64,000 nucleotides of DNA, from the IMG/VR virus record IMGVR_UViG_3300042379_000363, positions 111,758 to 175,757 of that record, one strand, 5' to 3'. Source of the stretch: a virus. Below the pieces are notes generated by a model. The model was not told the origin of the DNA and did not search any database. It worked only from the letters and a program-made list of their open reading frames with translations. The stretch's first letter is position 1, and every line of letters starts with the position of its first letter. Positions 23,597-30,956 of this stretch are shown here, in pieces. The position numbers and the translations under genes are program-made.

Positions 23597-23759
23597 TTGT
23601 GTGTTTTATTATTAATCCGTTTATTCTTCCTATTTTATTAAAACTATCCGCCCATTCTGCGTGGGTCTTTGGCTCACCAAATACTTCCAAATATATCTCT
23701 CTGGACAAAGGTAAGGTTTTTGAATAAGATTTCCAACTAATGTCTAATTTTTTATCCAT
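23586..23759 (-). CDS. Small hypothetical protein (57 aa)
   Basis: ATG 23759 (MDKKLDISWKSYSKTLPLSR) is chosen because it overlaps the upstream stop by 8 nt; a longer frame would run deep into that gene. The product is basic with S-K-T-L-P-L-S-R and an N-terminal helix. Function is unknown. Confidence 0.55.
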   Translation of the reverse strand: MDKKLDISWKSYSKTLPLSREIYLEVFGEPKTHAEWADSFNKIGRINGLIIKHTNGN

Positions 23760-23943
23760 TTGCCTCTTCATAAATTTTATAATCAAAATACCAAGGACTT
23801 GGTTCACCCTCACTTTCGTTCTTAACAATTTCTTCGGCAACAGCCTTAGCCTCCTCGTAACTATAATACGATTCCATAAATTGACTATGATTCACATCAA
23901 TAAATGGTTCCCGGTGACTATTTCTCCAAACTATGATATACAT
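23752..23943 (-). CDS. Small hypothetical protein (63 aa)
   Basis: A 63-residue protein (MYIIVWRNSHREPFIDVNHS) with a strand-turn-helix pattern (SYEEAKAVAEEIVKNE). Small proteins that begin Y-I-I-V-W-R-N are frequent in phages of this kind. It overlaps the upstream stop by 1 nt. Confidence 0.6.
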   Translation of the reverse strand: MYIIVWRNSHREPFIDVNHSQFMESYYSYEEAKAVAEEIVKNESEGEPSPWYFDYKIYEEANG

Positions 23944-24119
23944 TACTCTTCAGTTTTATTTGGGTTATTATTTTCAATTACGTAAGAGTCAAATTTGGTT
24001 AACATATATTTAACTCCGTCTATTTCAACTAAAAACCGAAAATACTTTATATGTGTATCAGTTGAGAAAATTTCATCTGATACACCGGTTGGGTCTAAAC
24101 TACTTATTTTAATTTCCAT
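23943..24119 (-). CDS. Small hypothetical protein (58 aa)
   Basis: ATG 24119 (MEIKISSLDPTGVSDEIFST) follows the upstream stop by 1 nt and is preferred over 24131. The product is beta-rich (KYFRFLVEIDGVKYMLTKF). Function is unknown. Confidence 0.55.
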   Translation of the reverse strand: MEIKISSLDPTGVSDEIFSTDTHIKYFRFLVEIDGVKYMLTKFDSYVIENNNPNKTEE

Positions 24120-24120
24120 A

Positions 24121-24783
24121 TTACTCAACAATATTTTTTCTCATACCACCCCACTTTTTGTTAAACTCCTCGTCGGTTTTTAACTTCTCAATAAATTCTT
24201 CTTGTGTATGAGGTCTATACCCATATTGGAATGATGGGTTAGAGAAGTGTTCATATGAACCATCAAACTCAACTAAACAATTATCTAAATAACCTTTTAT
24301 TCTATCAAAACCATTTTTCACACCTTCAATAGTATGTACAAGATACCTCTTATACAAATCACCATACACATCAACCTCAACTCCCGGACGAAGTTTAAAT
24401 AACGGGAAATCATCACTCTTGATTTTATATTGTTCTCTAACCCACTCCTGTCTTCCATCATCAATCAAGGTTCTATTAACAATCTTATCAATCTTCTTGT
24501 CAATTTCCTCCAATAATTTATCCGGTCCTTTATGACGGGACATATAGAAAATATCATTCATTTGATAATCCTCAAATTTGACACACAACTTAGCAGAACG
24601 AGTATATGTTTCAACAATCTCAATTTCCACAGGCATATAAACGTGAGGTCCGACTTTACTCATTCTCTTATACCCATACTCTCCGTTTTCCATTGGAGGT
24701 GGTGGCGTTAGTAATACTCTTCTTGTTTTTGGTAGTTCACTACAAATGAATGCAACATACCTTTCCATTACACTTAATTCCAT
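24121..24783 (-). CDS. Hypothetical protein with DEFxKKWG tail
   Basis: A 220-residue protein with a P-P-P-P-M-E-N-G turn near residue 28 and a C-terminal H-T-Q-E-E-F-I-E-K-L-K-T-D-E-E-F-N-K-K-W-G helix that matches an insertion in thymidylate synthase of this window. The rest shows mixed alpha/beta content. Spacing to the next gene is 1 nt. Function is unknown. Confidence 0.6.
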   Translation of the reverse strand: MELSVMERYVAFICSELPKTRRVLLTPPPPMENGEYGYKRMSKVGPHVYMPVEIEIVETYTRSAKLCVKFEDYQMNDIFYMSRHKGPDKLLEEIDKKIDKIVNRTLIDDGRQEWVREQYKIKSDDFPLFKLRPGVEVDVYGDLYKRYLVHTIEGVKNGFDRIKGYLDNCLVEFDGSYEHFSNPSFQYGYRPHTQEEFIEKLKTDEEFNKKWGGMRKNIVE

Positions 24784-24784
24784 T

Positions 24785-25339
24785 TTATTTTAATTTTCTT
24801 TTTGGTGTTGGTTCAAAATAATCATTATCAAAATCGGGTTCAATAGTTGGTGTATATTCAAATCCGGTTTCATAGTTATGTGAAAACCAATATTTATATC
24901 TTTCTTCGTAAGTTAATTCTTCACAACAATTCTCACCCCACTTTTGGTAGAAGTCATCATCGGTTAATAACATATTAACAAATTGGTTTTTACCCCATAT
25001 TACGTCCGGGTCAGCATCGGGGTCAGGAGCATCCAAAAATTTATGAAATAATCTATCAGTCGTATTCATTGGGATGAAATCCGGGTTAGGTTCACCACCA
25101 CGTAATTGGTTTAGAATCTCTTGGTCAATTTCTTTTTGAACTTCCTTGAATATCTCAGAAGTTAATTCATCGTGTTCTTTCTGTTTTCTAATCTCATTTT
25201 CAAAAGTCCATTTCGTTAATTCATCCAAATTATCAATTTTGAAATGTTGGGTTGGGATTGTGAAAACAGTATATCCATCAATTGGATTACCATTAATAGT
25301 TATTCCGTTTTTTATGTATTCGTAAATTGCGTTATCCAT
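24785..25339 (-). CDS. Hypothetical acidic protein with related tail motif
   Basis: A 184-residue protein, strongly acidic, with a F-V-N-M-L-L-T-D-D-D-F-Y-Q-K-W-G segment near residue 125 that resembles the tail of its neighbour. It begins MDNAIYEYIKNGITINGNPI. It precedes a lipoprotein gene with a terminator between them. Function is unknown. Confidence 0.6.
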   Translation of the reverse strand: MDNAIYEYIKNGITINGNPIDGYTVFTIPTQHFKIDNLDELTKWTFENEIRKQKEHDELTSEIFKEVQKEIDQEILNQLRGGEPNPDFIPMNTTDRLFHKFLDAPDPDADPDVIWGKNQFVNMLLTDDDFYQKWGENCCEELTYEERYKYWFSHNYETGFEYTPTIEPDFDNDYFEPTPKRKLK

Positions 25340-25356
25340 TTTATTATTTTTTTAAT

Positions 25357-25384
25357 ATGTCCCCGACATCAATGTCGGAGACAT
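25357..25384 (-). terminator. Intrinsic terminator
   Basis: A long stem (ATGTCTCCGACAT with ATGTCGGGGACAT, one mismatch) lies just after the lipoprotein stop at 25387, with a T-run downstream. Confidence 0.75.
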
Positions 25385-25386
25385 CG

Positions 25387-25839
25387 TTATATTTTGTTCA
25401 TCCACAAGTAATACTCAGTGGTATTTGACGACCCGGTTGAGATGTCCACAAACTTGGTTCCCAATATTTGTCCCTGAGTTATATTGTTTGATAATATTGA
25501 ACCACTCAAATTACCCCAAGGAGTTTCATACAAACTTAAATTATATCCGGAACCGGTTGGGGTTAAGTAGTATGTTGATTGATATCCGTTATAAGTGTAA
25601 GTCGATGAGGTTAAAAAGATTAACGTGTCATTCGCACTCATAACCGTTCCCATCGGACCAACTCGGTAATAAAATATTTTCCAAGTTTGACCAACCAAAC
25701 TTTGTGTTGTGATAACGCCTCCACTACCCGGTGGGGGATTTACGATAATTGGTCCGGTGTTATCTATTGGTCCTTCGTGAACTTCAGGAACATAACACGA
25801 TGACAATACTAAACACAATAATAATACTAACTTTTTCAT
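25387..25839 (-). CDS. Lipoprotein, lipocalin-like
   Basis: A 150-residue protein with a signal peptide and lipobox (MKKLVLLLCLVLSSCYVPE), a Pro/Gly-rich linker and then a domain starting S-L-V-G-Q-T-W-K-I-F-Y-Y with T-L-I-F-L and T-Y-T-Y-N-G strands. The W-K-I and strand pattern resembles the lipocalin-like fold common in Bacteroidetes lipoproteins. A surface or periplasmic role in the infected cell is likely (superinfection exclusion is one option), but is not shown. Confidence 0.7.
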   Translation of the reverse strand: MKKLVLLLCLVLSSCYVPEVHEGPIDNTGPIIVNPPPGSGGVITTQSLVGQTWKIFYYRVGPMGTVMSANDTLIFLTSSTYTYNGYQSTYYLTPTGSGYNLSLYETPWGNLSGSILSNNITQGQILGTKFVDISTGSSNTTEYYLWMNKI

Positions 25840-25853
25840 AATTTAATTTAACG

Positions 25854-26240
25854 TTACAGTTTTAATTTTTTTTTAAGTCCACTTATTACTAAAGATGCTG
25901 TGGAATAATTTGTCGCCAATGGTATATTATAAACATTACAAATTCGTAATAACATATTCACATCTACCTGATGGGGATGAAGACCTAATGGGTCAATAAA
26001 AAACACAACAGCGTCTATTTTACCATCAGATATTAACGAAGCAATTTGAGCATCACCACCTAAAGGACCTGATTTAAGACAATTCACATCAAGTCCCGCG
26101 TGTTCAATATGTTTTCCAGTTGTACCTGTTGCCATAACATCAACCTTTTTAAAGAAATCTAATCTCTTCATAATAAAGGCGACCATATCCGCTTTTTTCC
26201 CGTCGTGAGCAATTACCGCTATTCGTGTATTTTTTTTCAT
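25854..26240 (-). CDS. mgsA: Methylglyoxal synthase
   Basis: A 128-residue protein that aligns with bacterial MgsA along its length. Key residues are A-H12-D near the N-terminus, A-T-G-T-T-G near 37-42, G-P-L-G-G-D63 (catalytic Asp), and H-P-H90-Q-V-D-V. It would convert dihydroxyacetone phosphate to methylglyoxal and phosphate. It is shorter than E. coli MgsA (152 residues) at the C-terminus. A reactive electrophile made in the host during infection is unusual. Operon position is between a lipoprotein and small genes. Confidence 0.9.
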   Translation of the reverse strand: MKKNTRIAVIAHDGKKADMVAFIMKRLDFFKKVDVMATGTTGKHIEHAGLDVNCLKSGPLGGDAQIASLISDGKIDAVVFFIDPLGLHPHQVDVNMLLRICNVYNIPLATNYSTASLVISGLKKKLKL

Positions 26241-26241
26241 A

Positions 26242-26445
26242 TTACCCTAATTTTTTTTGTAATTCTTGCCAATAACCATCTTCGTTTTGATATCTACGAA
26301 CCACCTCAACTTCGTTAGGGAATCCCAATGATAGTTTTACTTGATTACCTATATCAGCATTCATTATGGTTTTAAATAAGTTTGTCATAAATGACCCTGA
26401 TGTTCCTTTCATAAAGAACATAAATTCTAATTCTGTTTGTTCCAT
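26242..26445 (-). CDS. Small hypothetical protein
   Basis: A 67-residue protein (MEQTELEFMFFMKGTSGSFM) containing L-F-K-T-I-M-N-A-D-I-G-N-Q and V-R-R-Y-Q-N-E-D-G-Y-W. I recall related small phage proteins with the same closing motif, but no function. It is 1 nt from mgsA. Confidence 0.6.
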   Translation of the reverse strand: MEQTELEFMFFMKGTSGSFMTNLFKTIMNADIGNQVKLSLGFPNEVEVVRRYQNEDGYWQELQKKLG

Positions 26446-26448
26446 ACC

Positions 26449-26697
26449 TTAATTAATTAATTCATCTATATCTATACTGTTATCTCCCAATATTTCGTAA
26501 ATTCTTTCAAATACCTCTTGGATACCATCAAATTCGTCATATTCTTTATCATCATTCTCAAACTTTCTTTCAACTTGTTTTTTTAGGTTTCTTGTAATTT
26601 CAAATAATGCGGATGCCATATCCAAAGATTTAACCGCTCTCATATGAGCCATTCTGTCATCCGGGTCGTTTAAGTTATACGATAATGTTGCTTTCAT
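26449..26697 (-). CDS. Small hypothetical protein
   Basis: The ATG at 26697 (MKATLSYNLNDPDDRMAHMR) gives 82 residues; the longer frame would overlap the next gene more deeply. L-S-Y-N-L-N-D-P-D-D-R is typical of small phage proteins of this type. Helical, acidic. Function is unknown. Confidence 0.6.
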   Translation of the reverse strand: MKATLSYNLNDPDDRMAHMRAVKSLDMASALFEITRNLKKQVERKFENDDKEYDEFDGIQEVFERIYEILGDNSIDIDELIN

Positions 26698-26896
26698 ATT
26701 CTTTTTGTTTTTCAAATTGTTTTCTACCAATACATTTAGTTTCTTCTTTTGTTTCCCACAGACCACCTCTTTTATCCGGAGGTATCATATGACAATTGTG
26801 GGACTTGTCGTGTTTCATTGAATGTCCGATAATCATATCGTTAAAGTGATTCCTAACTATCCAGGGACATTCTTTGCAAGATTTTTTGTTATCCAT
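26675..26896 (-). CDS. Cys-rich protein, C-x2-C-P-W type
   Basis: A 73-residue protein with C-K-E-C-P-W-I near residue 7, S-H-N-C-H-M-I-P-P near 32 and T-K-C-I-G near 54. The arrangement of four Cys and several His suggests a zinc-binding domain; C-x2-C-P-W proteins of this size occur widely in phages as a domain of unknown function (DUF6283-like, from memory). Function is unknown. Confidence 0.6.
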   Translation of the reverse strand: MDNKKSCKECPWIVRNHFNDMIIGHSMKHDKSHNCHMIPPDKRGGLWETKEETKCIGRKQFEKQKEYESNIIV

Positions 26897-27276
26897 TTGT
26901 TATCAGAATTTAATAAATACTCACCAACAAAATCGTCTCCTCGTCTCCATTCATTGGGTGCAATAAGAGATAATGTTAATTCTCCTGCAAAGTTATATAA
27001 AAAATATGACTTTCCTACTATCGGCTCAAAAGAAATTTTAGATTCCCACACCATAATGGAAGTATTATACTCATCATACATCTTTTCAATCCTTTCTTTT
27101 ATTTCTTGATGTTCCCTGTTAAAGACATCCATCATCTTTTTTGATGACTGTTCTCTAAACAACGGAACATTAGGTAAGTCAAAACCTTGACCACCAGCAC
27201 TCGTCGGATACGACTTTAATTTTGCGTCGTAACCATCCTTTTCACTCCAAACAACTAAATCCGGTTTCTTCTCCAT
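26857..27276 (-). CDS. DUF2452-like protein
   Basis: A 139-residue protein that begins MEKKPDLVVWSEKDGYDAKL and has P-D-L-V-V-W, Y-P-T-S-A-G-G, N-V-P-L-F and later S-F-E-P-I-V-G-K-S-Y-F-L-Y and L-S-L-I-A-P-N-E-W. This set is the pattern of DUF2452 proteins found in Bacteroidetes and eukaryotes. Function is not known. Confidence 0.65.
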   Translation of the reverse strand: MEKKPDLVVWSEKDGYDAKLKSYPTSAGGQGFDLPNVPLFREQSSKKMMDVFNREHQEIKERIEKMYDEYNTSIMVWESKISFEPIVGKSYFLYNFAGELTLSLIAPNEWRRGDDFVGEYLLNSDNKWITKNLAKNVPG

Positions 27277-27510
27277 TTATTCAAATTTATCTACAACAAC
27301 TTCAATATTTGCCATACGACTAATATCTTCACCAATACTAACACCGGTACTTTGAAACTCACCTTTAACCGTAACAAAAATTGCCGAAGTCATTTTATTC
27401 TCAAATTGACCATCCTCACCAACGTCATACCTCTCAAACAAGGTGTAGTCCATAACCTCAAGGTCGGGATATAATGAATATAATATCTTTTCAAATTTTT
27501 TCTGCTCCAT
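27277..27510 (-). CDS. Hypothetical protein
   Basis: A 77-residue protein (MEQKKFEKILYSLYPDLEVM) with a helix followed by strands (SAIFVTVKGEF). It is first in the minus-strand run and divergent from the plus-strand ClpP operon. Function is unknown. Confidence 0.55.
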   Translation of the reverse strand: MEQKKFEKILYSLYPDLEVMDYTLFERYDVGEDGQFENKMTSAIFVTVKGEFQSTGVSIGEDISRMANIEVVVDKFE

Positions 27511-27571
27511 AATACCACAAGTATAATAAAAATATTTTTAATTAAAAGTTGTTGTAATAACATTTTTTGTA

Positions 27572-27579
27572 TATCTTTG
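27572..27579 (+). promoter_or_regulatory. TATCTTTG promoter element of the clpP operon
   Basis: TATCTTTG lies 30 nt before ATG 27610. Confidence 0.6.
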
Positions 27580-27609
27580 TCCAATATTAATAATCTAAAA
27601 CATTTAAAG

Positions 27610-27834
27610 ATGGGAAAACAAAGTTCAAAAGGGAAGTATGTTGTTAAAGTGGGTCTTAATGACATTTATGTGTTAGCAACGTCAAAACCAGATACAACAA
27701 AAAAACACGGGTATTCAATGACGTATGATTTCCGAATCTACAAAAACGGAAAACTTATTGAGAAAGGATTAAAGTCCAAAGATGCTGCCGTTGCAAAAGC
27801 ATTAACATTAGTACCAACCAAACAAAAAGCATAA
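27610..27834 (+). CDS. Small hypothetical protein
   Basis: ATG 27610 (MGKQSSKGKYVVKVGLNDIY) is preferred over 27577, which is too close to the promoter. The 74-residue product is basic and beta-rich, ending TLVPTKQKA. Its stop overlaps the clpP start (TAATG), so they are coupled. Confidence 0.6.
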   Translation: MGKQSSKGKYVVKVGLNDIYVLATSKPDTTKKHGYSMTYDFRIYKNGKLIEKGLKSKDAAVAKALTLVPTKQKA

Positions 27835-28568
27835 TGAATTACGGAAAAGAGTTTCAAAAGTTCGCGATGAGCGACAGAGGTATTTCAGGACTTAATTTGG
27901 ATTACTACCAAAAACACATCGAGAGTGTTACTCCATACATTTTGGAAGAAAGAGAGATGAGAGCAACTCAACTTGATATTTTCTCCCGACTTATGATGGA
28001 CAGAATTATTTGGGTTTCCGGACCGGTTGAGAGTCAGATGGCATCTATCATACAAGCTCAACTTATCTTCTTGGAAACCACAGATAAAAAAGATATCAGT
28101 ATGTATCTTGACACTCCGGGAGGTTCCGTATTGTCAGGTCTTGGAATCCGAGATACTATGAACTACATCAAACCGGATGTTGCAACATTAAATGTTGGGA
28201 TGTGTGCGTCTATGGGTTCCGTATTAGTATCGTCAGGAGCCAAAGGAAAAAGAAGTTCATTAATCTTCTCAAAAATTATGACACATATGGTATCTCACGG
28301 AACACAAGGAAATGTTCAGGACACTCGTATCAACCAATTGGAGGCGGAGAAGTATAACTATATGTTATTCAAAATCTTGGCGGAGAATTGTGGGAAAACA
28401 TTTGACGAGATGTATGAGTCATCAAGAAATGACAAATGGTTCAACTCAGATGAGGCGAAAAAGTTTGGTTTAATTGATAACATCGTTGGATTAGAGACAA
28501 ACAAATCTATGACAGAAATGATGGTTGGGTTTGATGAATTTTACTCTAAAGAAATCTTAAAACGATAA
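27834..28568 (+). CDS. clpP: ClpP-like serine protease
   Basis: A 244-residue ClpP-fold protein. The oxyanion loop D-T-P-G-G-S-V is near residue 93, catalytic Ser126 is in C-A-S-M-G-S, His151 in I-M-T-H-M, and an Asp in R-N-D-K-W-F-N near the end of the core. The family has more usual A-A-S-M-A and H-Q-P; both differ here. It would form a barrel peptidase that needs a host ClpX/ClpA or acts on capsid proteins. It is coupled to the preceding gene and followed 1 nt later by the gene at 28570. Confidence 0.9.
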   Translation: MNYGKEFQKFAMSDRGISGLNLDYYQKHIESVTPYILEEREMRATQLDIFSRLMMDRIIWVSGPVESQMASIIQAQLIFLETTDKKDISMYLDTPGGSVLSGLGIRDTMNYIKPDVATLNVGMCASMGSVLVSSGAKGKRSSLIFSKIMTHMVSHGTQGNVQDTRINQLEAEKYNYMLFKILAENCGKTFDEMYESSRNDKWFNSDEAKKFGLIDNIVGLETNKSMTEMMVGFDEFYSKEILKR

Positions 28569-28569
28569 T

Positions 28570-28902
28570 ATGATAACAAGGATTTACGGAGCGTCCGATG
28601 ATTTAATTGAGATTGACGGACAAATTATTGATGAGGTCGAGGCTTACTCATCCGAGAGAAAACCTATCAAGTTTAAAACTTCATTAGGGACTAAAGGAAC
28701 TATTTTATATAATGGTGAATGGAAAATAACAATCACCGAAGAAGGTTCTGATTTTGTTAAAGTTATCCCATCTATTGGGGATGATTATGATGATAAACAC
28801 ACCGAGGAAAACACTAAAGATGTCCCATCATATAGTGATGTCTTAATTTTAGATGGTGATTTGGAATGGGTGAAAGTTAAAGGAGAAAAATTTAAATCTT
28901 AA
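28570..28902 (+). CDS. Hypothetical protein
   Basis: A 110-residue protein (MITRIYGASDDLIEIDGQII) with beta-strand repeats of about 20 residues and an acidic C-terminal half (DDYDDKHTEEN). The first 20 residues are typical of small phage proteins in other aquatic phages. It completes the clpP operon and ends at a bidirectional terminator. Confidence 0.6.
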   Translation: MITRIYGASDDLIEIDGQIIDEVEAYSSERKPIKFKTSLGTKGTILYNGEWKITITEEGSDFVKVIPSIGDDYDDKHTEENTKDVPSYSDVLILDGDLEWVKVKGEKFKS

Positions 28903-28908
28903 TAATAA

Positions 28909-28937
28909 AAAAACCCTCAACTATTGTTGGGGGTTTT
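28909..28937. terminator. Bidirectional intrinsic terminator
   Basis: Stem AAAACCCTCAA/TTGGGGGTTTT (one mismatch) lies between the convergent genes and covers the stop at 28921. Confidence 0.75.
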
Positions 28938-30039
28938 TGTCTTTTATTAAGGAATATAATTTACTTAATTTTTTTGTCATCTTAAGACAAATGTTTCTTG
29001 TTTGATTAATCTCATATTTGAAGAATTTCTCGTAGTCGTTACCAAATCGAGTAATCTTACTAAGATACTTATCAAAATATCTTTGTTTAGCACCTCTGAA
29101 TCCAAATAGTTCTTCCATAAAATCATCGGTTAAAAAATCTCTCATACCACCAGCTTTCCATTGTAATAATGTTTTAAAGAATACCTCTAATGTCACTTCA
29201 ACCATCTCATCATCAGATGCGTCCTCCGGATAACTAATACCACTATCGTCAAAAGTTTGTTTAATTTGAGGAATAATATTCTTTAAATCTTCTTTTAATC
29301 CCTCGTAAGTTAAATTAATCCCATCTTTATAGGCAACGTAAACTTTATGGTTTGTGATAAATTTAAGAAAATCTTCCTTTGTGATTCCACTCTCTTCCAA
29401 CGCGGCATATACTTCAGTTGCTCTAACCAAATTTTCTGTGGTGTGAGCAAAATACATATAATTTAATAATTTATTTAACGGTGGGATATTCCCAAATCTT
29501 CTTTGAGTCCCAATATTATAATCAACTCTTTTATGTGTTTGAACTATTGGGTTAACAGATTCATCATAAGCGTGTTTTAGTTCGTGAGCCAAACTTGAAA
29601 TCATTAATGTTCGTTCTTTCTTAAACTCATCAATAACGTCTTGACTTGTCGCATCATTATCAACAACAAAAGTAATTGACAATTCAATTTTGTTCATATT
29701 TTGGTTTGCCTCATAATTAAACTTAGCATTCATCTTAACCTTCCCGTGGTGTGTCATACCATTTAACAACACTTTAGGTTTTTCTATACCGTCAAATTCA
29801 TAATCATCCAAATCGTGAACATTAAAAGATAATTTTATTGTGTCAAACTTATATTCGTTAATTTGAAAATCACCTTTTAAGGTAATTGTTTTTTGGAATT
29901 GAGCGTTTAAATTGGCGTTGGGTCTAAGTTCCAACATCATCTTATCGTATAGTTGTTGGGAGACGGAAATAATATTGGTTGGGACACCAACGGCTTCGTC
30001 TAAATTTTTATATTGAGTTTCGGTAATCTTAATTTTCAT
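28921..30039 (-). CDS. Leader-bearing zinc metallopeptidase (large)
   Basis: A 372-residue protein starting MKIKITETQYKNLDEA. A beta-rich segment of about 130 residues leads to H152-E-L-K-H156 with Y-D-E after it, and T-E-N-L-V-R-A-T-E-V-Y-A near 200 could bring the third ligand. The rest is helical. The motif I-T-E and GATATTTAT 4 nt upstream mark it as a late, probably packaged protein. Which host proteins it would cut is unknown. Confidence 0.65.
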   Translation of the reverse strand: MKIKITETQYKNLDEAVGVPTNIISVSQQLYDKMMLELRPNANLNAQFQKTITLKGDFQINEYKFDTIKLSFNVHDLDDYEFDGIEKPKVLLNGMTHHGKVKMNAKFNYEANQNMNKIELSITFVVDNDATSQDVIDEFKKERTLMISSLAHELKHAYDESVNPIVQTHKRVDYNIGTQRRFGNIPPLNKLLNYMYFAHTTENLVRATEVYAALEESGITKEDFLKFITNHKVYVAYKDGINLTYEGLKEDLKNIIPQIKQTFDDSGISYPEDASDDEMVEVTLEVFFKTLLQWKAGGMRDFLTDDFMEELFGFRGAKQRYFDKYLSKITRFGNDYEKFFKYEINQTRNICLKMTKKLSKLYSLIKDKNPQQ

Positions 30040-30043
30040 AACT

Positions 30044-30052
30044 ATAAATATC
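30044..30052 (-). promoter_or_regulatory. GATATTTAT start-proximal motif
   Basis: Sense-strand GATATTTAT ends 4 nt before ATG 30039, just after the hairpin at 30066-30086. Confidence 0.5.
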
Positions 30053-30065
30053 TGTGTAAATAAAA

Positions 30066-30086
30066 AACCCTCCGGACAGGAGGGAA
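30066..30086 (-). terminator. Intrinsic terminator
   Basis: Stem CCCTCC/GGAGGG with a short loop, followed by TTTTTTATTT on the sense strand. Confidence 0.75.
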
Positions 30087-30135
30087 TTTGGGTCTTGATA
30101 TTTTTATCTTAATAATAAGAATAAATTTAATAAAA

Positions 30136-30164
30136 AAAACTAGTAATATAATGCTCTAGTTTTT
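30136..30164 (-). terminator. Intrinsic terminator
   Basis: Stem AAAACTAG/CTAGTTTT, with an additional T-run, lies downstream of the lipoprotein gene at 30209. Confidence 0.65.
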
Positions 30165-30173
30165 ATAAATATC
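30165..30173 (-). promoter_or_regulatory. Orphan GATATTTAT motif
   Basis: A copy without a gene directly after it; the two hairpins at 30136 and 30066 follow on the sense strand. Confidence 0.35.
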
Positions 30174-30208
30174 TCAAAAAAATAAAAATCCAAATTGATT
30201 AAAAAAAA

Positions 30209-30469
30209 TTAACGTCTTCTTCCCCCCTGATGTTGTTGTTCAAAGTTGTTCCCTCTAACATTAAAATATGGTGCGGAAAATCTTCGTGGATAAACATAAA
30301 CCGGAGTCACTACCGGATAATAAGTGTATGGTGTGTAATAATGATACACTCGTTTTGGTCTTGGTTGTGGTTCTGGTCTTTGACGAATACCGTAAGCGTA
30401 AACCATAGTCTGATAACCTTCACAAGAAGTTAACAAAACCAACATTAAAAGTAATACAATTTTTTTCAT
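30209..30469 (-). CDS. Small Tyr/Pro/Arg-rich lipoprotein
   Basis: An 86-residue protein with a signal peptide and lipobox (MKKIVLLLMLVLLTSCEGYQ), then Y-Y-T-P-Y-T-Y-Y-P-V-V-T-P and a basic, Gln/Gly-rich end. It would be a membrane-anchored lipoprotein. A role in surface exclusion is possible. Confidence 0.65.
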   Translation of the reverse strand: MKKIVLLLMLVLLTSCEGYQTMVYAYGIRQRPEPQPRPKRVYHYYTPYTYYPVVTPVYVYPRRFSAPYFNVRGNNFEQQHQGGRRR

Positions 30470-30550
30470 AGTTTTCCATTAAATATCAAATTTTATACCA
30501 TTTATGGCGTTTTTTTCCACTAAAAGAGGTATTTTATCAATTATTTTCCA

Positions 30551-30943
30551 CTACTTATTGATTGTCTTAACCGGTACGTGGAATTTATCCCAAAACCAAT
30601 CAATAAATGGTTGTTTCCATTTATCACCAAAATAACCGTTTAAAGCAATAAAAACATCATCATTTTCAAATATTAACAAAGGAGATTTACTTTTTAATTC
30701 GCTACGATATGGTTCACCCCAACCATCAGCATCATCACTATCCCAATAATCTTCACCATACCATCTAAATAAAGTATTATCACCTTCATCATAATCGTCA
30801 GTATAAAATTCAATTGCGTAGTCCACTTCATTACCCCAATCATCAATACCATATGTCCAACCAATGTTATTGGTATCGTATGTCTCGTTCAGGTAATCAA
30901 TGACCGCTTGATTTAATTTACTCTCAGTTATTATAATTTTCAT
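30551..30943 (-). CDS. Leader-bearing small protein, W-F/Y-tail family
   Basis: The ATG at 30943 (MKIIITESKLNQAVIDYLNE) is preferred; it sits 5 nt from the motif GATATTTAT. The 130-residue protein is acidic and Trp/Tyr-rich (GWTYGIDDWGNEVDYAIEFY; FRWYGEDYWDSDDADGWGEP) and ends with P-F-I-D-W-F-W-D-K-F-H-V-P-V-K-T-I, the closing signature of the paralogous family described in findings. Confidence 0.7.
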   Translation of the reverse strand: MKIIITESKLNQAVIDYLNETYDTNNIGWTYGIDDWGNEVDYAIEFYTDDYDEGDNTLFRWYGEDYWDSDDADGWGEPYRSELKSKSPLLIFENDDVFIALNGYFGDKWKQPFIDWFWDKFHVPVKTINK

Positions 30944-30947
30944 ATCA

Positions 30948-30956
30948 ATAAATATC
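30948..30956 (-). promoter_or_regulatory. GATATTTAT start-proximal motif
   Basis: Sense-strand GATATTTAT ends 4 nt before ATG 30943. Confidence 0.5.
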
